This document shows positions 9,044-17,978 of a DNA stretch of 64,000 bases, one piece after another. Position 1 is the stretch's first letter. The number at the start of each line of letters is the position of its first letter. The stretch comes from DATCKG01 sp036562385 (GTDB taxonomy: Bacteria; Bacillota; Sulfobacillia; Symbiobacteriales; Symbiobacteriaceae). The notes under the pieces were generated by a model. It ran no database searches. It was not told where the DNA came from and saw only the letters and a program-made list of their open reading frames with translations. The position numbers and the translations under genes are program-made. The stretch is from NCBI GenBank assembly GCA_036562385.1, contig DATCKG010000087.1, positions 24,731 through 88,730 of the forward strand, in the 5' to 3' direction.

Positions 9044-12000
9044 TCACCATTCCAACGCCCGCAGGCGGGTTACCGTTACGCTGACATGGCCTCCCCGCCG
9101 CTCCACCCGGCCCAGGGCGGCCAGCGGCGGCCGGGGATCGGTAAAGATCAGATGGCCATAGCGCTGATAGACGTCCTCGAACACCGTAAGATCCACCAGT
9201 CCGGTCTCGTCCTCCAGGGAGAGAAAGACCACCACCCGACCGCTGCGGGTGGGCGGCCGGTGGGGACGGACCGGCACTCCCGCCACCTTGACGAGGGCGC
9301 CCCGCTCCGCCTGCTTCACTGCGGCGGCGGTCAGGTAGCCTTCCCGCTCCAGCCGTTCCCGCAGAAAGCGCATGAAATGCCCCCGCACCATGATCCCCAG
9401 GAGTTCATACTCCTTCAGGTACTTTTCCGCCGGGGTGAAGTCGGGCACCGGAGGCCGCCGCTCCTCCAGCGGCAGCCCGTGCTGCTCCGGCCCTGTCCTG
9501 CCGGCCGCGGCCAGCAGCCGGGGAGCCTCCCAGAGCAATTGCCGCCGGTTCGGACAGAGGCTGTCAAACGCACCGGCCAGGATCAGCGCCTCCAGGCTGC
9601 TCCGGGGTACCTGTCCCGCGGTGCGGCGGCAAAAATCGGCCAGATCCCGGAAGGGGCCGGCACGGCGGGCGGCCAGGATCGCCTCCCGGACCTTCTGGCC
9701 CACCCCCTTGACCTGCCGCAGCCCGATGCGGATTGCTTTCCCCAGGGGCGGAAAGGGCGGGCGGTAGGAACCCGCCGCGGCCCAGAAGGCCTCCCAGTCC
9801 GCAGGCTGCCACGTTTCCACCGTAAAGGCGGCCTCGCTGCGGTTGATGTCCACCGGCAGCAGCCCCACCCCCCGGCGCCGGGCTTCCTCCGCCAGTGTGT
9901 TGATGGGATAGTAGCCCATGGGCTGAGCGGACATCAGGGCGGCAAAGTACTCGGCGGGATAGTACCGTGCCAGATAAGCCGTCTTGTAGGCCGTATTGGC
10001 GAAGGCCGCGGCATGGGCCTCGCAGAAGCCGTAGCTGGCGTAGCCCTGAATATAGGAAAAAATGATGTCTGCCACCGCCGGGTCCACGCCATTGGCCACC
10101 GCCTTTTCCCGGAAGAGCCGGCCGAGGGCCATCATGTCCTCCTGGCGGCGGGCCTTGGTCATCACCCGCCTGAGCTGATCCGCCTCCCCGGGGGTAAAGC
10201 CTGCGATGGCGGTGGCGATCTCGATCACCTGCTCCTGGAAAAGCACCACGCCGTAGGTCTTCTCCAGAATCGGCTTCAGCTTGGGGTGCAGGTAGGTAAC
10301 CTCCTCCTGCCCCTTCCGCCGGGCCAGATAGGGCTCCACCATGTTCCCCTTGATGGGCCCCGGCCGGATGATGGCCACACTGGCCACCAGGTCCTCAAAC
10401 CGGTCCGGCTGCAGCCGGGCCTGCAGGGCCCGCTGGGCCGGGCTTTCCAGCTGAAAGACCCCGATGGACTCACCGGCGCTCAGCATCTCGTAGACCGCCG
10501 GATCTTCCGGAGGGATCCGGTCGTAATCAAACCCGGCGTCAGCCAGCATGTCACTGACATCGGCCACCGCGCTGAAGGTCCGCAGCGAAAGCAGGTCGAG
10601 CTTTACCAGGCCCAGATCCTCGATGTATTCCTTGTCAAACTGACTCACCGCCACGCCCTTGGCCGCGATCTGCAGGGGTGTCACTTCCAGCAGCGGTCGC
10701 CGGGAGATCACCAGACCGCCCAGGTGGGTGCCGATGAACCGGGGAAACCCGGCCACCCGGGCACAGGCCTCGATGAGCTGCTCGTACTTGTGCCAGGGAA
10801 TACCGGACTGGCGCAATTCGGGCAGCCGGCCGATGAGTTCAACAATATCATCTGCTCTGGCGTAGTAGGGCATGCGCTTTGCGATGTAGTCCAGTTCGGC
10901 TTCGGAAAAGCCCATCGCCTTGCCCAGATCCCGGATCGCCGAGCGGGCGTGATAGGTATTGTAGGTGCAGACAGCGGCCACGCGGTCCCGGCCGTACTTC
11001 CGGTAGACGTACTCGGCCACCTCGTCCCGCCGGCGGGCATCGAAATCGATGTCGATGTCCGGCTTCTCCGCCCGCTCCAGGCTCATGAAGCGCTCAAAGA
11101 GCAATCCCCGGCTCCATGCATCCACATCGGTGATAAAGAGGCAGTACGCCACCACCGAATCGGCCGCCGACCCCCGGCCTGCACAGCGGATTCCCCGGCT
11201 GCGGGCGTAACGGACCACGTCCCAGACCAGCAGGAAGTATTCTTCGTAGCCCAGTTGGGTGATGATGGCCAACTCGTGCTCCAGCCGGTCCCGCAGCTGG
11301 GCCGTCACGCGGCCGTAACGGCGCTGGGCGCCGTCGAAGACCAGTTCCCGCAGGTAGGCAGCGGCGGGGATTCCCCCGGGGGTTTCAAAGGCCGGGAAGA
11401 GTCGGGCCGTCAGGTCCAGGCTCGGTCTACATTGTTCGGCAATCCGGAGCGTATTGGTGACGGCACCGGGAAAATCCCGAAACCGTTGGGCCATTTCGGC
11501 AGCAGATTTGAAGTAGTTTTCAGCGTTCAGACGTCTTTCTGGATGGGGTTGATCCAGTTTCGTCAGGGTCCGGACACAAGTCAGCAGGTCGTGAACAAAA
11601 AACTCCTCCCGGGTCCGGTAGTGGACATTGGCCGAGGCCACCAGCGGTAGCTTCAGATGCTCGCCCAGATCCCGCAGGGCGGCGTGCAGGCTCTGCTCGC
11701 CGGGAAGGCGGTCATCCTGCAGTTCCAGGTAGAATCGCCCCGGAAAGAGGGCGGCATAACGCCGGGCGGCGGCCTCGGCTTCCGCGAGGCGCCCCCGGAG
11801 GATCAGCGACGGAATCTCCCCTTTCCGGCAGCCGGAAAGGGCAATAAGGCCTTCCGTATGCCGGGCCAGGACGCTGAAGGGAGCCTCCGGTTTCTGCCGG
11901 GCATGGCCGGGGGCCAGGGCCAGCAGCCCGCCGGGGGCGTCCTCCGGATCCGCCCCCAGATGAGCCGCCGTGATGATCCGGCAGAGATTGGCATATCCCT

Positions 12001-12247
12001 CCGGTCCGGTGGCCAACAGCGTCAGGTGCCAGCCGCCCTCCAGGGTGACCTCCGCCCCCTGGATGGGCAGCAAACCCGCGGCAAGGCAACGCTGTTGAAA
12101 CCTTACCGCACCTGAAACGTTATTATGATCGGTGAGTGCCAGCGCAGGCATCCCCTGAAGCGCTGCCTCCTCCACCAGCGCATCCAGGCTGGATGCGCCG
12201 TCCAGGAAGGAGAACGGCGAATGGACATGCAGATGCACAAATTCCAT
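9044..12247 (-). CDS. dnaE2: error-prone DNA polymerase III alpha subunit DnaE2 (ImuC)
   Basis: A 1067-residue C-family polymerase. The PHP domain starts EFVHLHVHSPFSFLDGAS and has LTDHNN. The polymerase core has the PDIDIDF catalytic aspartates and a third candidate Asp in VKLDLLSL, followed by helix-hairpin-helix motifs and a C-terminal OB fold (FLSLEDETGLVDLTVFEDVY). It is about 100 residues shorter than replicative DnaE. Together with the upstream imuB this identifies it as the mutasome polymerase of SOS translesion synthesis. The ATG at 12247 follows AAGGGGATCAC. Probably LexA-controlled through the imuB promoter. Confidence 0.9.
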   Translation of the reverse strand: MEFVHLHVHSPFSFLDGASSLDALVEEAALQGMPALALTDHNNVSGAVRFQQRCLAAGLLPIQGAEVTLEGGWHLTLLATGPEGYANLCRIITAAHLGADPEDAPGGLLALAPGHARQKPEAPFSVLARHTEGLIALSGCRKGEIPSLILRGRLAEAEAAARRYAALFPGRFYLELQDDRLPGEQSLHAALRDLGEHLKLPLVASANVHYRTREEFFVHDLLTCVRTLTKLDQPHPERRLNAENYFKSAAEMAQRFRDFPGAVTNTLRIAEQCRPSLDLTARLFPAFETPGGIPAAAYLRELVFDGAQRRYGRVTAQLRDRLEHELAIITQLGYEEYFLLVWDVVRYARSRGIRCAGRGSAADSVVAYCLFITDVDAWSRGLLFERFMSLERAEKPDIDIDFDARRRDEVAEYVYRKYGRDRVAAVCTYNTYHARSAIRDLGKAMGFSEAELDYIAKRMPYYARADDIVELIGRLPELRQSGIPWHKYEQLIEACARVAGFPRFIGTHLGGLVISRRPLLEVTPLQIAAKGVAVSQFDKEYIEDLGLVKLDLLSLRTFSAVADVSDMLADAGFDYDRIPPEDPAVYEMLSAGESIGVFQLESPAQRALQARLQPDRFEDLVASVAIIRPGPIKGNMVEPYLARRKGQEEVTYLHPKLKPILEKTYGVVLFQEQVIEIATAIAGFTPGEADQLRRVMTKARRQEDMMALGRLFREKAVANGVDPAVADIIFSYIQGYASYGFCEAHAAAFANTAYKTAYLARYYPAEYFAALMSAQPMGYYPINTLAEEARRRGVGLLPVDINRSEAAFTVETWQPADWEAFWAAAGSYRPPFPPLGKAIRIGLRQVKGVGQKVREAILAARRAGPFRDLADFCRRTAGQVPRSSLEALILAGAFDSLCPNRRQLLWEAPRLLAAAGRTGPEQHGLPLEERRPPVPDFTPAEKYLKEYELLGIMVRGHFMRFLRERLEREGYLTAAAVKQAERGALVKVAGVPVRPHRPPTRSGRVVVFLSLEDETGLVDLTVFEDVYQRYGHLIFTDPRPPLAALGRVERRGGHVSVTVTRLRALEW

Positions 12248-12305
12248 CGTGATCCCCTTCGCCCTGCGGCGGTCCGAGCCGGACCGCAAAGAAGGATCTG
12301 CGCCA

Positions 12306-12554
12306 TTAGTCGTAGGATTTATACAAAAACCACCGACCGTTCGGTATTTCCCGGGTGAGTTCATAGACGCCGCCCGCGGCCGTGACCACCCGATAGGTTT
12401 CCCGCTCCGGTTCCTGTTCCCACCAGCGCCCTGTTTCCAGCCAGTGATCCAGGACGTGGGAGATCCGGACGAAGCGGCCGCGATCGCGGAAGGCCCGGGG
12501 AACGCCGTCCGGCCCGATGGTCACCTCCACAGGCCGGTTGATGATCCGGGACAT
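12306..12554 (-). CDS. DUF6504 family protein of the mutasome cassette
   Basis: An 82-residue soluble protein lying between imuB and dnaE2. Its features (PVEVTIGPDGVPRAFRDRGR, then VLDHWLETGRWW and ETYRVVTAAGGVYEL) fit the DUF6504 family, which I recall as a common companion of imuB/dnaE2 in actinobacteria. The ATG at 12554 overlaps the imuB stop by one base (TAATG), so it is translated in step with imuB. Function unknown; its position suggests a structural accessory of the ImuB-DnaE2 complex. Confidence 0.75.
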   Translation of the reverse strand: MSRIINRPVEVTIGPDGVPRAFRDRGRFVRISHVLDHWLETGRWWEQEPERETYRVVTAAGGVYELTREIPNGRWFLYKSYD

Positions 12555-13831
12555 TACGGATGCACCCACCTGAAGGGATCCGCAAACTGCAGCATCTGCT
12601 CCCGCCAGGAAAGGTCCTGCCGGGGCCCCAGGCCCACCAGGCGCGGCGGAAATCGCTCCTGGAGCAATAGCAGCGCCTGCTGCAGCCGCCCCTCCCGCTG
12701 CCGCCGGAGGGCATCATCCCAGAGGTTGAGCTGCAGATGGGGCATGGGGCCGATCTGGCTCAGGCGCAGGGTCACGGCGCTGACGGCGGGTTCCTGTCCC
12801 TCCGGGGCGCCGCGGGAAGCCGCTTCCTCCAGCGCCTGGGCCAGCAGCCGCTGCAGCGCCTGCTGAATGGGATAGGGGGCCTGCTGCAACCTGGGTAAGG
12901 TCCGCTCCACCTCCACCCGGGTACCCCCTGGCAGTTCCAGCACCAGCGCTACCTGCTGGCAGCCCTCTTCCTTCTCCGCCAGCCGCCGGGACAGGACTGC
13001 AGCCCACCGGTTCACCGCCTGCTCCAGGCGGTCCCGATCCCGCAGTTCCGGCGTGAAGGACACCCGGTGTTCCAGCGCCCGGGGCGGATAGCAGGGACGG
13101 ACCGGCTCGGGATCCACGCCCCGGCTCCAGCGGAAGACCTGCCGGCCCAGCGGCCCCAGTTGCCGCACCCACTCGTCCTCCGGCAACTGGGCTGCCTCCC
13201 CGATGCGCCGCAGCCCCAGGCGCTTGATCCGCTGCAGCACGTCGGCAGGTACAGGCAGGTAGTCCACCGGCAGGCCGGCCAGGAACGGCGCCTCCTGGCC
13301 GGGCTGCACAAAGGCGGCGGTGACGGGCCGGCCCTGGCCCGGGAGGCCGGGCCGCCGCTGCAGCCACCCTTCCCGGCAGGTTCTGGCCGCCGCCCGGGCC
13401 ACCAGGCGGGAGGAACCCACCCCGGCAAACGCGACGAATCCGTAAGCCGCCGACAGTTCCTGCAGGCAGGCCACCTCCGCACGCAGCGCCTCCGTGATCT
13501 CCTTTCCCGGATGGGGCAGCACCAGGAAAAGCTGGTGCGGTTCCACCGGCTCCACATAAGGGACATGGGTCAGGCAGCGGTCCCACCAGGACCGGGCAAA
13601 CCGCTTTCCCTCGATCTCCCTCTGATCCACGCAGACAGCCTGGGGCACATCCCGCAGCACCTGGCGGGCCGGCGCCTCTGGCACCAGCCCGGCTGCAAAG
13701 GCCTGCCGGCAGCCGTCCACCACGCGGCCTTCCCGGAGCACCACCACGGGCCGATCCGCCGGAACGAGCCCTGCCTGCCGGGCCGCTGCGGCATACAGCC
13801 CCTGTACTTCCAGAAAGCAGACCCACTGCAT
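12554..13831 (-). CDS. imuB: ImuB-like Y-family polymerase paralogue, catalytic residues lost
   Basis: A 425-residue Y-family polymerase homologue. The first catalytic motif, normally IDMDxFFASVE, reads LEVQGLYAAAA (residues about 8-18), so both metal-binding Asp positions are Glu or Gln. The second, normally SIDEAFLD, reads EPHQLFLVL (about 96-104), with His and Gln at the acidic positions. This fits ImuB, a non-catalytic adaptor that brings DnaE2 to the clamp. The C-terminal part (about 240-420) resembles the little-finger region. ATG at 13831 after GAAGGGGC. The promoter carries two LexA boxes. No imuA/sulA-like recA homologue is adjacent. Confidence 0.85.
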   Translation of the reverse strand: MQWVCFLEVQGLYAAAARQAGLVPADRPVVVLREGRVVDGCRQAFAAGLVPEAPARQVLRDVPQAVCVDQREIEGKRFARSWWDRCLTHVPYVEPVEPHQLFLVLPHPGKEITEALRAEVACLQELSAAYGFVAFAGVGSSRLVARAAARTCREGWLQRRPGLPGQGRPVTAAFVQPGQEAPFLAGLPVDYLPVPADVLQRIKRLGLRRIGEAAQLPEDEWVRQLGPLGRQVFRWSRGVDPEPVRPCYPPRALEHRVSFTPELRDRDRLEQAVNRWAAVLSRRLAEKEEGCQQVALVLELPGGTRVEVERTLPRLQQAPYPIQQALQRLLAQALEEAASRGAPEGQEPAVSAVTLRLSQIGPMPHLQLNLWDDALRRQREGRLQQALLLLQERFPPRLVGLGPRQDLSWREQMLQFADPFRWVHP

Positions 13832-13878
13832 GCCCCTTCCCTCTCTTCGGAAGTTGGATGGCGTGAATAGCGGGGGTT

Positions 13879-13892
13879 CGAACAAATGTTCG
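13879..13892. promoter_or_regulatory. LexA (SOS) box 1
   Basis: CGAACAAATGTTCG is a perfect match to the Bacillus-type LexA/DinR operator CGAACNNNNGTTCG. It lies 47 bp upstream of imuB and just downstream of the predicted transcription start. Confidence 0.9.
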
Positions 13893-13895
13893 CTA

Positions 13896-13909
13896 CGAAC
13901 ATAAGTTCT
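13896..13909. promoter_or_regulatory. LexA (SOS) box 2
   Basis: CGAACATAAGTTCT matches the same operator with one change in the last base. Its centre is 17 bp from that of box 1, and it overlaps the predicted start of transcription. Twin boxes suggest tight repression of the cassette. Confidence 0.85.
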
Positions 13910-13917
13910 GTGCTCCC

Positions 13918-13947
13918 ATTTTAGGCCCCATCCCGGAAGGGTGTCAA
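13918..13947 (-). promoter_or_regulatory. predicted sigma-A promoter of imuB-DUF6504-dnaE2
   Basis: Minus strand: TTGACA (13947-13942), 18-bp spacer, TAAAAT (13923-13918), immediately upstream of the two LexA boxes. Confidence 0.75.
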
Positions 13948-13974
13948 GGCCATGCAAACCCTTTTCCTTTCCAA

Positions 13975-14003
13975 TTGACGGAAGGAGAATCGAAGAGTAT
14001 ACT
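13975..14003 (+). promoter_or_regulatory. predicted sigma-A promoter of the glycosyltransferase gene
   Basis: TTGACG (13975-13980), 17-bp spacer, TATACT (13998-14003), reading right. It is divergent from the SOS promoter, 27 bp from that promoter's -35. Confidence 0.75.
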
Positions 14004-14097
14004 CCGTTGGGGATTTCCGCGTTCCCTTCCCTCAAGGGCCGCAGTTCGGACTTCGGGTTGAGAACAGTTCCGGTACAAGTCGAGGAGGACAAGCACT

Positions 14098-16050
14098 GTG
14101 ACCACTGCACAATGGATCTACGTGATTCTGCTTGTGATATACGCCGGCCTGTTTGTGATCTTCAGCCGGGTATTTTACTGGAAATATTATGCTTACAAAT
14201 ATTACTATACCCGGCGTCCCAGCGGGCTTTCGGAGGACCTGATCGCCGATCTGGCCCGCCGGACGAACCAGGACATCCCACGCTTTTCGATCTTCGTCCC
14301 TGCCCGTAACGAAGCGGACGTAATCGAACGAACCATCGATCACCTGGCCCACCTGCACTACTCGCCCGACCACTACGAGGTGCTGATCGTCACCGATGAG
14401 AAGGAGGCCCAGGCTGCGGCGGAAGAGCGCAAGCACATCCGCTCCGCCCTGGTCACCGCCCTGACGGAGGGCGGTCCCTGGCCTCACGGTGAGCGGCACG
14501 AGGCCGTGCTGGTGGCCCTCCTGAGCCGGCTCTCCCTGGAGGAGGCCGAATTGGCAGGGAAGAAGGCCGGTCCGTATCTGAGCGTACGGGAGATCCTTAA
14601 TCTCCCGCCGCATCAGCGCCAGCAGATCCTGCAGGAGATCTCCCAGACCCTTCTGGCCGGCCGCGGGCGCTTCGACCAGGAGCGGTTTTATCAGAGCATC
14701 CGGCGCACCCTCCCCCATGCCTCTGAACGGGAGATCGCACAGCTTTACCCTGTCTTCCTCAGCTTTGCCATCCCCACCGTCATGGCGGCAGCCGAACTGA
14801 AGGACGTCCATCCCGACCGGCTGCTGGCCAGGATGCTGTCCGAAGCGGCCCAGGCTCGCCAGCCTCTCACCCAGAAGGTGCTGACCGCCCTGGCTGAAAC
14901 CGTCAGCAGCCGGGTGGTCCGCCGGATCCGCAACGCCTCCCCGGAGGTCCTGGATCAGTGGGTGGCAGAGGCATGTGCGGCAGCCCTGCCCACCACCCAG
15001 GAGATCGTGGAGCGCAAGCGGCGGGAGTTCGCCGCCCGGCGCGACCTGCCGGCCCTCAAGCACGTGATCGTTCCCTGGGACTTCGACGGCCATGTGGGCG
15101 GCGTCTGCACCGGGCGGTTCGTGCCTTCCACCAAAGGCCGCGCCCTGAACTACGCCTTCCGTTTCGCCGACGAGCGCTCCGTGATGTGGGGGTTTTACGA
15201 CGCCGAAAGCCGCCCGCACCGGGATGTGCTCCTGTATGTCGCATGGCGCCGCCTGCTGGACGGCGACAAGTTCCAGATCGCCCAGGGACCTGTGCTGCAG
15301 GTCCGCAACTTCTGGAAAAACGGCCCGATCTGCAAGATCGCCGGCCTCTACCAGGCCGTATCCCACGAGTGGCAGATTCCTTACCAGCTCCGGTCTGTGC
15401 CCGTGATCGGCGGCACCAACTTCTATATCACCCGGGATCTGATGCTCAAGATCGGTGGCTTCGACAGCACGGTGCTCTCGGAGGACATGGAACTGGGCAT
15501 CCGCGCCTGGATGAAGGGCGACGCCTGGCCGGAGTTCCTGCCCTATCCTTCCTCTGAGCAAACGCCGGCCACGGTGCGGGCCTTCTTCCGGCAGCGGCTG
15601 CGCTGGGGCACTGGGTATCTGCAGGTCTACGAAAAAATGAAAACAGACCCCACCTTCCCGGAGGACCGGAGGAAGCGCCTCCTCCGGACCTGCTGGTGGC
15701 AGGGTCAATTCTCCTGGACGTTCTTCCAGGGCGTTGCCTTGCTCCCCATCGTCGTGACCATCCTGTATTACAAGGGCCTGATCGATCCCTCCGGCGTTCC
15801 GCTGAAGTTCCGCATCCCGTTCCACCTGCTGGCACCGATCTATCTGGCCTTCACGTTCTACTGCTACTATCACTTCCGCGAATACATGGACAGCGCCCCG
15901 CGGCACGTGCAGCTGGCAGGGCTGACCCAGCTTTTCCTGCTGCCCGTCTCCGCCTTCTTCCTGCCTCTGCCTTACAGCACCTCCCTGGTGCTGAAGCTGA
16001 TCGGCCGGCAGCCCAAGGGCTGGGTCAAGACTCCCCGGACGCGGGAGTAG
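14098..16050 (+). CDS. membrane glycosyltransferase family 2 with large insertion
   Basis: A 650-residue membrane GT2 enzyme. An N-terminal helix (about 5-25) is followed by the GT-A start FSIFVPARNEADVIE (about 63-77). The core then breaks off near VLIVTDE (about residue 98) and resumes at HVIVPWDFDG (about 322): roughly 210 Gln/Arg/Glu-rich helical residues are inserted. Later motifs are STKGRALNYAF, YDAES, SEDMELGIR (catalytic Asp, about 461) and QRLRW (about 498), typical of processive synthases, then several C-terminal membrane helices. Product unknown. GTG start after CGAGGAGGAC. Its 3' end overlaps the convergent RluA-type gene by 26 bp. Confidence 0.8.
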   Translation: MTTAQWIYVILLVIYAGLFVIFSRVFYWKYYAYKYYYTRRPSGLSEDLIADLARRTNQDIPRFSIFVPARNEADVIERTIDHLAHLHYSPDHYEVLIVTDEKEAQAAAEERKHIRSALVTALTEGGPWPHGERHEAVLVALLSRLSLEEAELAGKKAGPYLSVREILNLPPHQRQQILQEISQTLLAGRGRFDQERFYQSIRRTLPHASEREIAQLYPVFLSFAIPTVMAAAELKDVHPDRLLARMLSEAAQARQPLTQKVLTALAETVSSRVVRRIRNASPEVLDQWVAEACAAALPTTQEIVERKRREFAARRDLPALKHVIVPWDFDGHVGGVCTGRFVPSTKGRALNYAFRFADERSVMWGFYDAESRPHRDVLLYVAWRRLLDGDKFQIAQGPVLQVRNFWKNGPICKIAGLYQAVSHEWQIPYQLRSVPVIGGTNFYITRDLMLKIGGFDSTVLSEDMELGIRAWMKGDAWPEFLPYPSSEQTPATVRAFFRQRLRWGTGYLQVYEKMKTDPTFPEDRRKRLLRTCWWQGQFSWTFFQGVALLPIVVTILYYKGLIDPSGVPLKFRIPFHLLAPIYLAFTFYCYYHFREYMDSAPRHVQLAGLTQLFLLPVSAFFLPLPYSTSLVLKLIGRQPKGWVKTPRTRE

Positions 16051-16999
16051 CGTCCAACGCTTGCTCCAGCGCCACCAGGTCCGGAGGGAGGGGCGACGTA
16101 AACGCCAGCCGCTCTCCGGTGACCGGGTGGACAAACACCAGCGAGGCGGCGTGGAGCGCCTGCCGGGGCGCCATCCGCCCGTCTCCGTACAGCCGGTCGC
16201 CCAGGAGCGGGTGGCCCAGGTGGGCCATGTGCACCCGAATCTGATGGGTCCGGCCGGTTTCCAACCGAAGACGGACCTTGGTGGCCGAGGGCCAGCGCCG
16301 CAGCACCTCCCAGTGGGTGACGGCGGGCTGGCCTTCGGCTTTCCAGTCCTCCCGCAGCACCTGGCCCCGGGCCTCCGCCTCCTTCAGCAGCGCCTCCTGC
16401 TCCGGCGTCCGGGGTCCCACCGCCACCTCCCGGGCCACCGGATGGCCCCAGACCCGCCGGATGGGCACCGACACCGTACCCCTGTCCGGATGCAGGGCCC
16501 CGGCCACATACGCGATGTAGTGGCGGTCCAGCTTATGCTGCTCCAGTTCCCGGGCCAGGAGGCTGGCCACGGCGGGGTCCTTGGCAAAGAGGACCAGCCC
16601 GGAGGTGTCCCGGTCCAGCCGCTGAACCGGCCGGACCACCGCGTCCTCTCCCTGCTGCTGCAGGTGGTAGGCCACCCCGTTGGCCAGGGTGCCGCTCACG
16701 TAATCCCGGACCGGATGGACCACCTGGCCCGGCGGCTTGTCCACCACCAGCAAGTACCGGTCCTCATAGATCACGGTGATGGGCACCGGTTCGGGGGCCA
16801 CCCGCCCCTCCGCCGGCAGGCGAAGCTCCACCACCTCCCCGCCCTGCAGCCGCTGAGAGGTGCGGGCCGGCTGGCCGTTGACGTAGAGTCCCCCGGCGGT
16901 CTTGACCCGCCGGACCAGCGTGCGGGAAAGCCGCAGCCGGTCATACAAGAACTTTCCCAACGTGATTCCCCCGTCCTGGGGTGGAACCACGTACTCCAC
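16025..16999 (-). CDS. RluA-family 23S rRNA pseudouridine synthase
   Basis: A 324-residue RNA pseudouridine synthase. An N-terminal S4 RNA-binding domain (about 12-70, LGKFLYDRLRLSRTLVRRVK) is followed by the RluA catalytic domain with VQRLDRDTSGLVLFAK (catalytic Asp) and later RLETGRTHQIRVHMAHLGHPLLGD. RluD/RluC-type specificity cannot be separated by eye. The GTG at 16999 follows TGGAGGTGAAGGCG; an ATG at 17053 would add 18 residues but has only a weak binding site. Confidence 0.85.
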   Translation of the reverse strand: MEYVVPPQDGGITLGKFLYDRLRLSRTLVRRVKTAGGLYVNGQPARTSQRLQGGEVVELRLPAEGRVAPEPVPITVIYEDRYLLVVDKPPGQVVHPVRDYVSGTLANGVAYHLQQQGEDAVVRPVQRLDRDTSGLVLFAKDPAVASLLARELEQHKLDRHYIAYVAGALHPDRGTVSVPIRRVWGHPVAREVAVGPRTPEQEALLKEAEARGQVLREDWKAEGQPAVTHWEVLRRWPSATKVRLRLETGRTHQIRVHMAHLGHPLLGDRLYGDGRMAPRQALHAASLVFVHPVTGERLAFTSPLPPDLVALEQALDATPASGES

Positions 17000-17146
17000 C
17001 GCCTTCACCTCCAGATCTTCCCAGTGCCCCGCCGCCTTCTGCACGTGGACCATGCTCCGCGGGAAACGGAGCCTGCCCGATTGGCACCGAGGCTGGACAT
17101 TGGGTCTTTCTTACAGTACGATAAGCATAAGGAAGCGGAAAAGGGG

Positions 17147-17362
17147 GTGCCCGCTGTTTTCAATATCGGCTTCGGGGAGCTGGTCATCATCCTGCTGGTC
17201 GCCCTGGTAATCTTCGGGCCCCAGAAGCTGCCGGAGCTGGGCCGCAGCCTGGGCCAGGGGATCCGGGAGTTCCGCCGGGCGACCCAGTCCCTCACCGAAG
17301 AGGTTACCCGTGCCACCCTCGAAAAGCCGGAAACCAGGCAACCTCCGCAGAACGAGCCGTAG
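17147..17362 (+). CDS. tatA: twin-arginine translocase subunit TatA
   Basis: A 71-residue protein with one N-terminal membrane helix (GELVIILLVALVIFG), the conserved FGPQKLPELG hinge, and an amphipathic helix (GRSLGQGIREFRRATQSL), then a charged tail. TatA forms the channel that exports folded Tat substrates. The GTG start lies downstream of AAGGAAGCGG. No tatC is adjacent. The length is typical for TatA. Confidence 0.88.
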   Translation: MPAVFNIGFGELVIILLVALVIFGPQKLPELGRSLGQGIREFRRATQSLTEEVTRATLEKPETRQPPQNEP

Positions 17363-17432
17363 CCTGGCCCCCCGCGCGCGGCGGCCAGGAGCGTGGAAAA
17401 GCCGGACCCACAGGTCCGGCCTGTTTTTCACC

Positions 17433-17837
17433 TTACGATCCGATGCGACGACCCAGGGGTGCCCGTACCGGTCCGGGGGCGGAGTCCCCTGCCTCTGCCT
17501 CCCGGTTCCGGCGCCGGTTGCACAGCGGAAGCCAGGTGACGGCGGCACCCACGGCTGTCACGTAGCAGGCCCAGGCAGCCGCGAACCACCGCATCTCCTG
17601 CAGGCTGTACAGAATGGCCAGGATCCCGGCGACCATCAGGATGTGCCCCGCCCTGGGCCGGGGCCAGCGGTCCGCCGTGGCGCTGAGCAGGAGCCAGGAA
17701 GCCGGCACCACCGGGCTCAGCACGGCCCCCACCACGGCGAACTCAAGCGGTGTGGGGGCCAGCCACGGCAGGAACGCCATGCCAGTGGCAGAGCAGGCCA
17801 TCAGGACGCAGCCCAAGCCGTAGAGAATGGCCCTCAT
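17433..17837 (-). CDS. small polytopic membrane protein, function unknown
   Basis: A 134-residue protein with four predicted hydrophobic segments (about 3-22, 30-50, 63-79 and 86-107), Trp-rich toward the end (MRWFAAAWACYVTAVGAAVTW), then a charged Arg-rich tail. I recognise no family. ATG start with GGGGTAGGT upstream. It is divergent from the M42 peptidase gene; codon use fits the surrounding genes. Confidence 0.55.
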   Translation of the reverse strand: MRAILYGLGCVLMACSATGMAFLPWLAPTPLEFAVVGAVLSPVVPASWLLLSATADRWPRPRAGHILMVAGILAILYSLQEMRWFAAAWACYVTAVGAAVTWLPLCNRRRNREAEAGDSAPGPVRAPLGRRIGS

Positions 17838-17978
17838 GTGACCTACCCCCAGTCGCTGAATCTTTCGAACAACAGTATACCGCGTTTGCCGCTCTGTTCC
17901 AACGGAACCGTACAGTTTCAGACAAGAGAGTCCTGTGGTACAATGGCGTGGAGTTGCCAGATGGAGGGGGGCAGTCCG

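Noticed and set aside
9002..11650. Very long open frame on the plus strand opposite dnaE2
   Set aside because: It is the mirror of a GC-rich gene: low-complexity His/Gln/Gly/Pro composition, no motifs, no binding site. The minus-strand DnaE2 is unmistakable.
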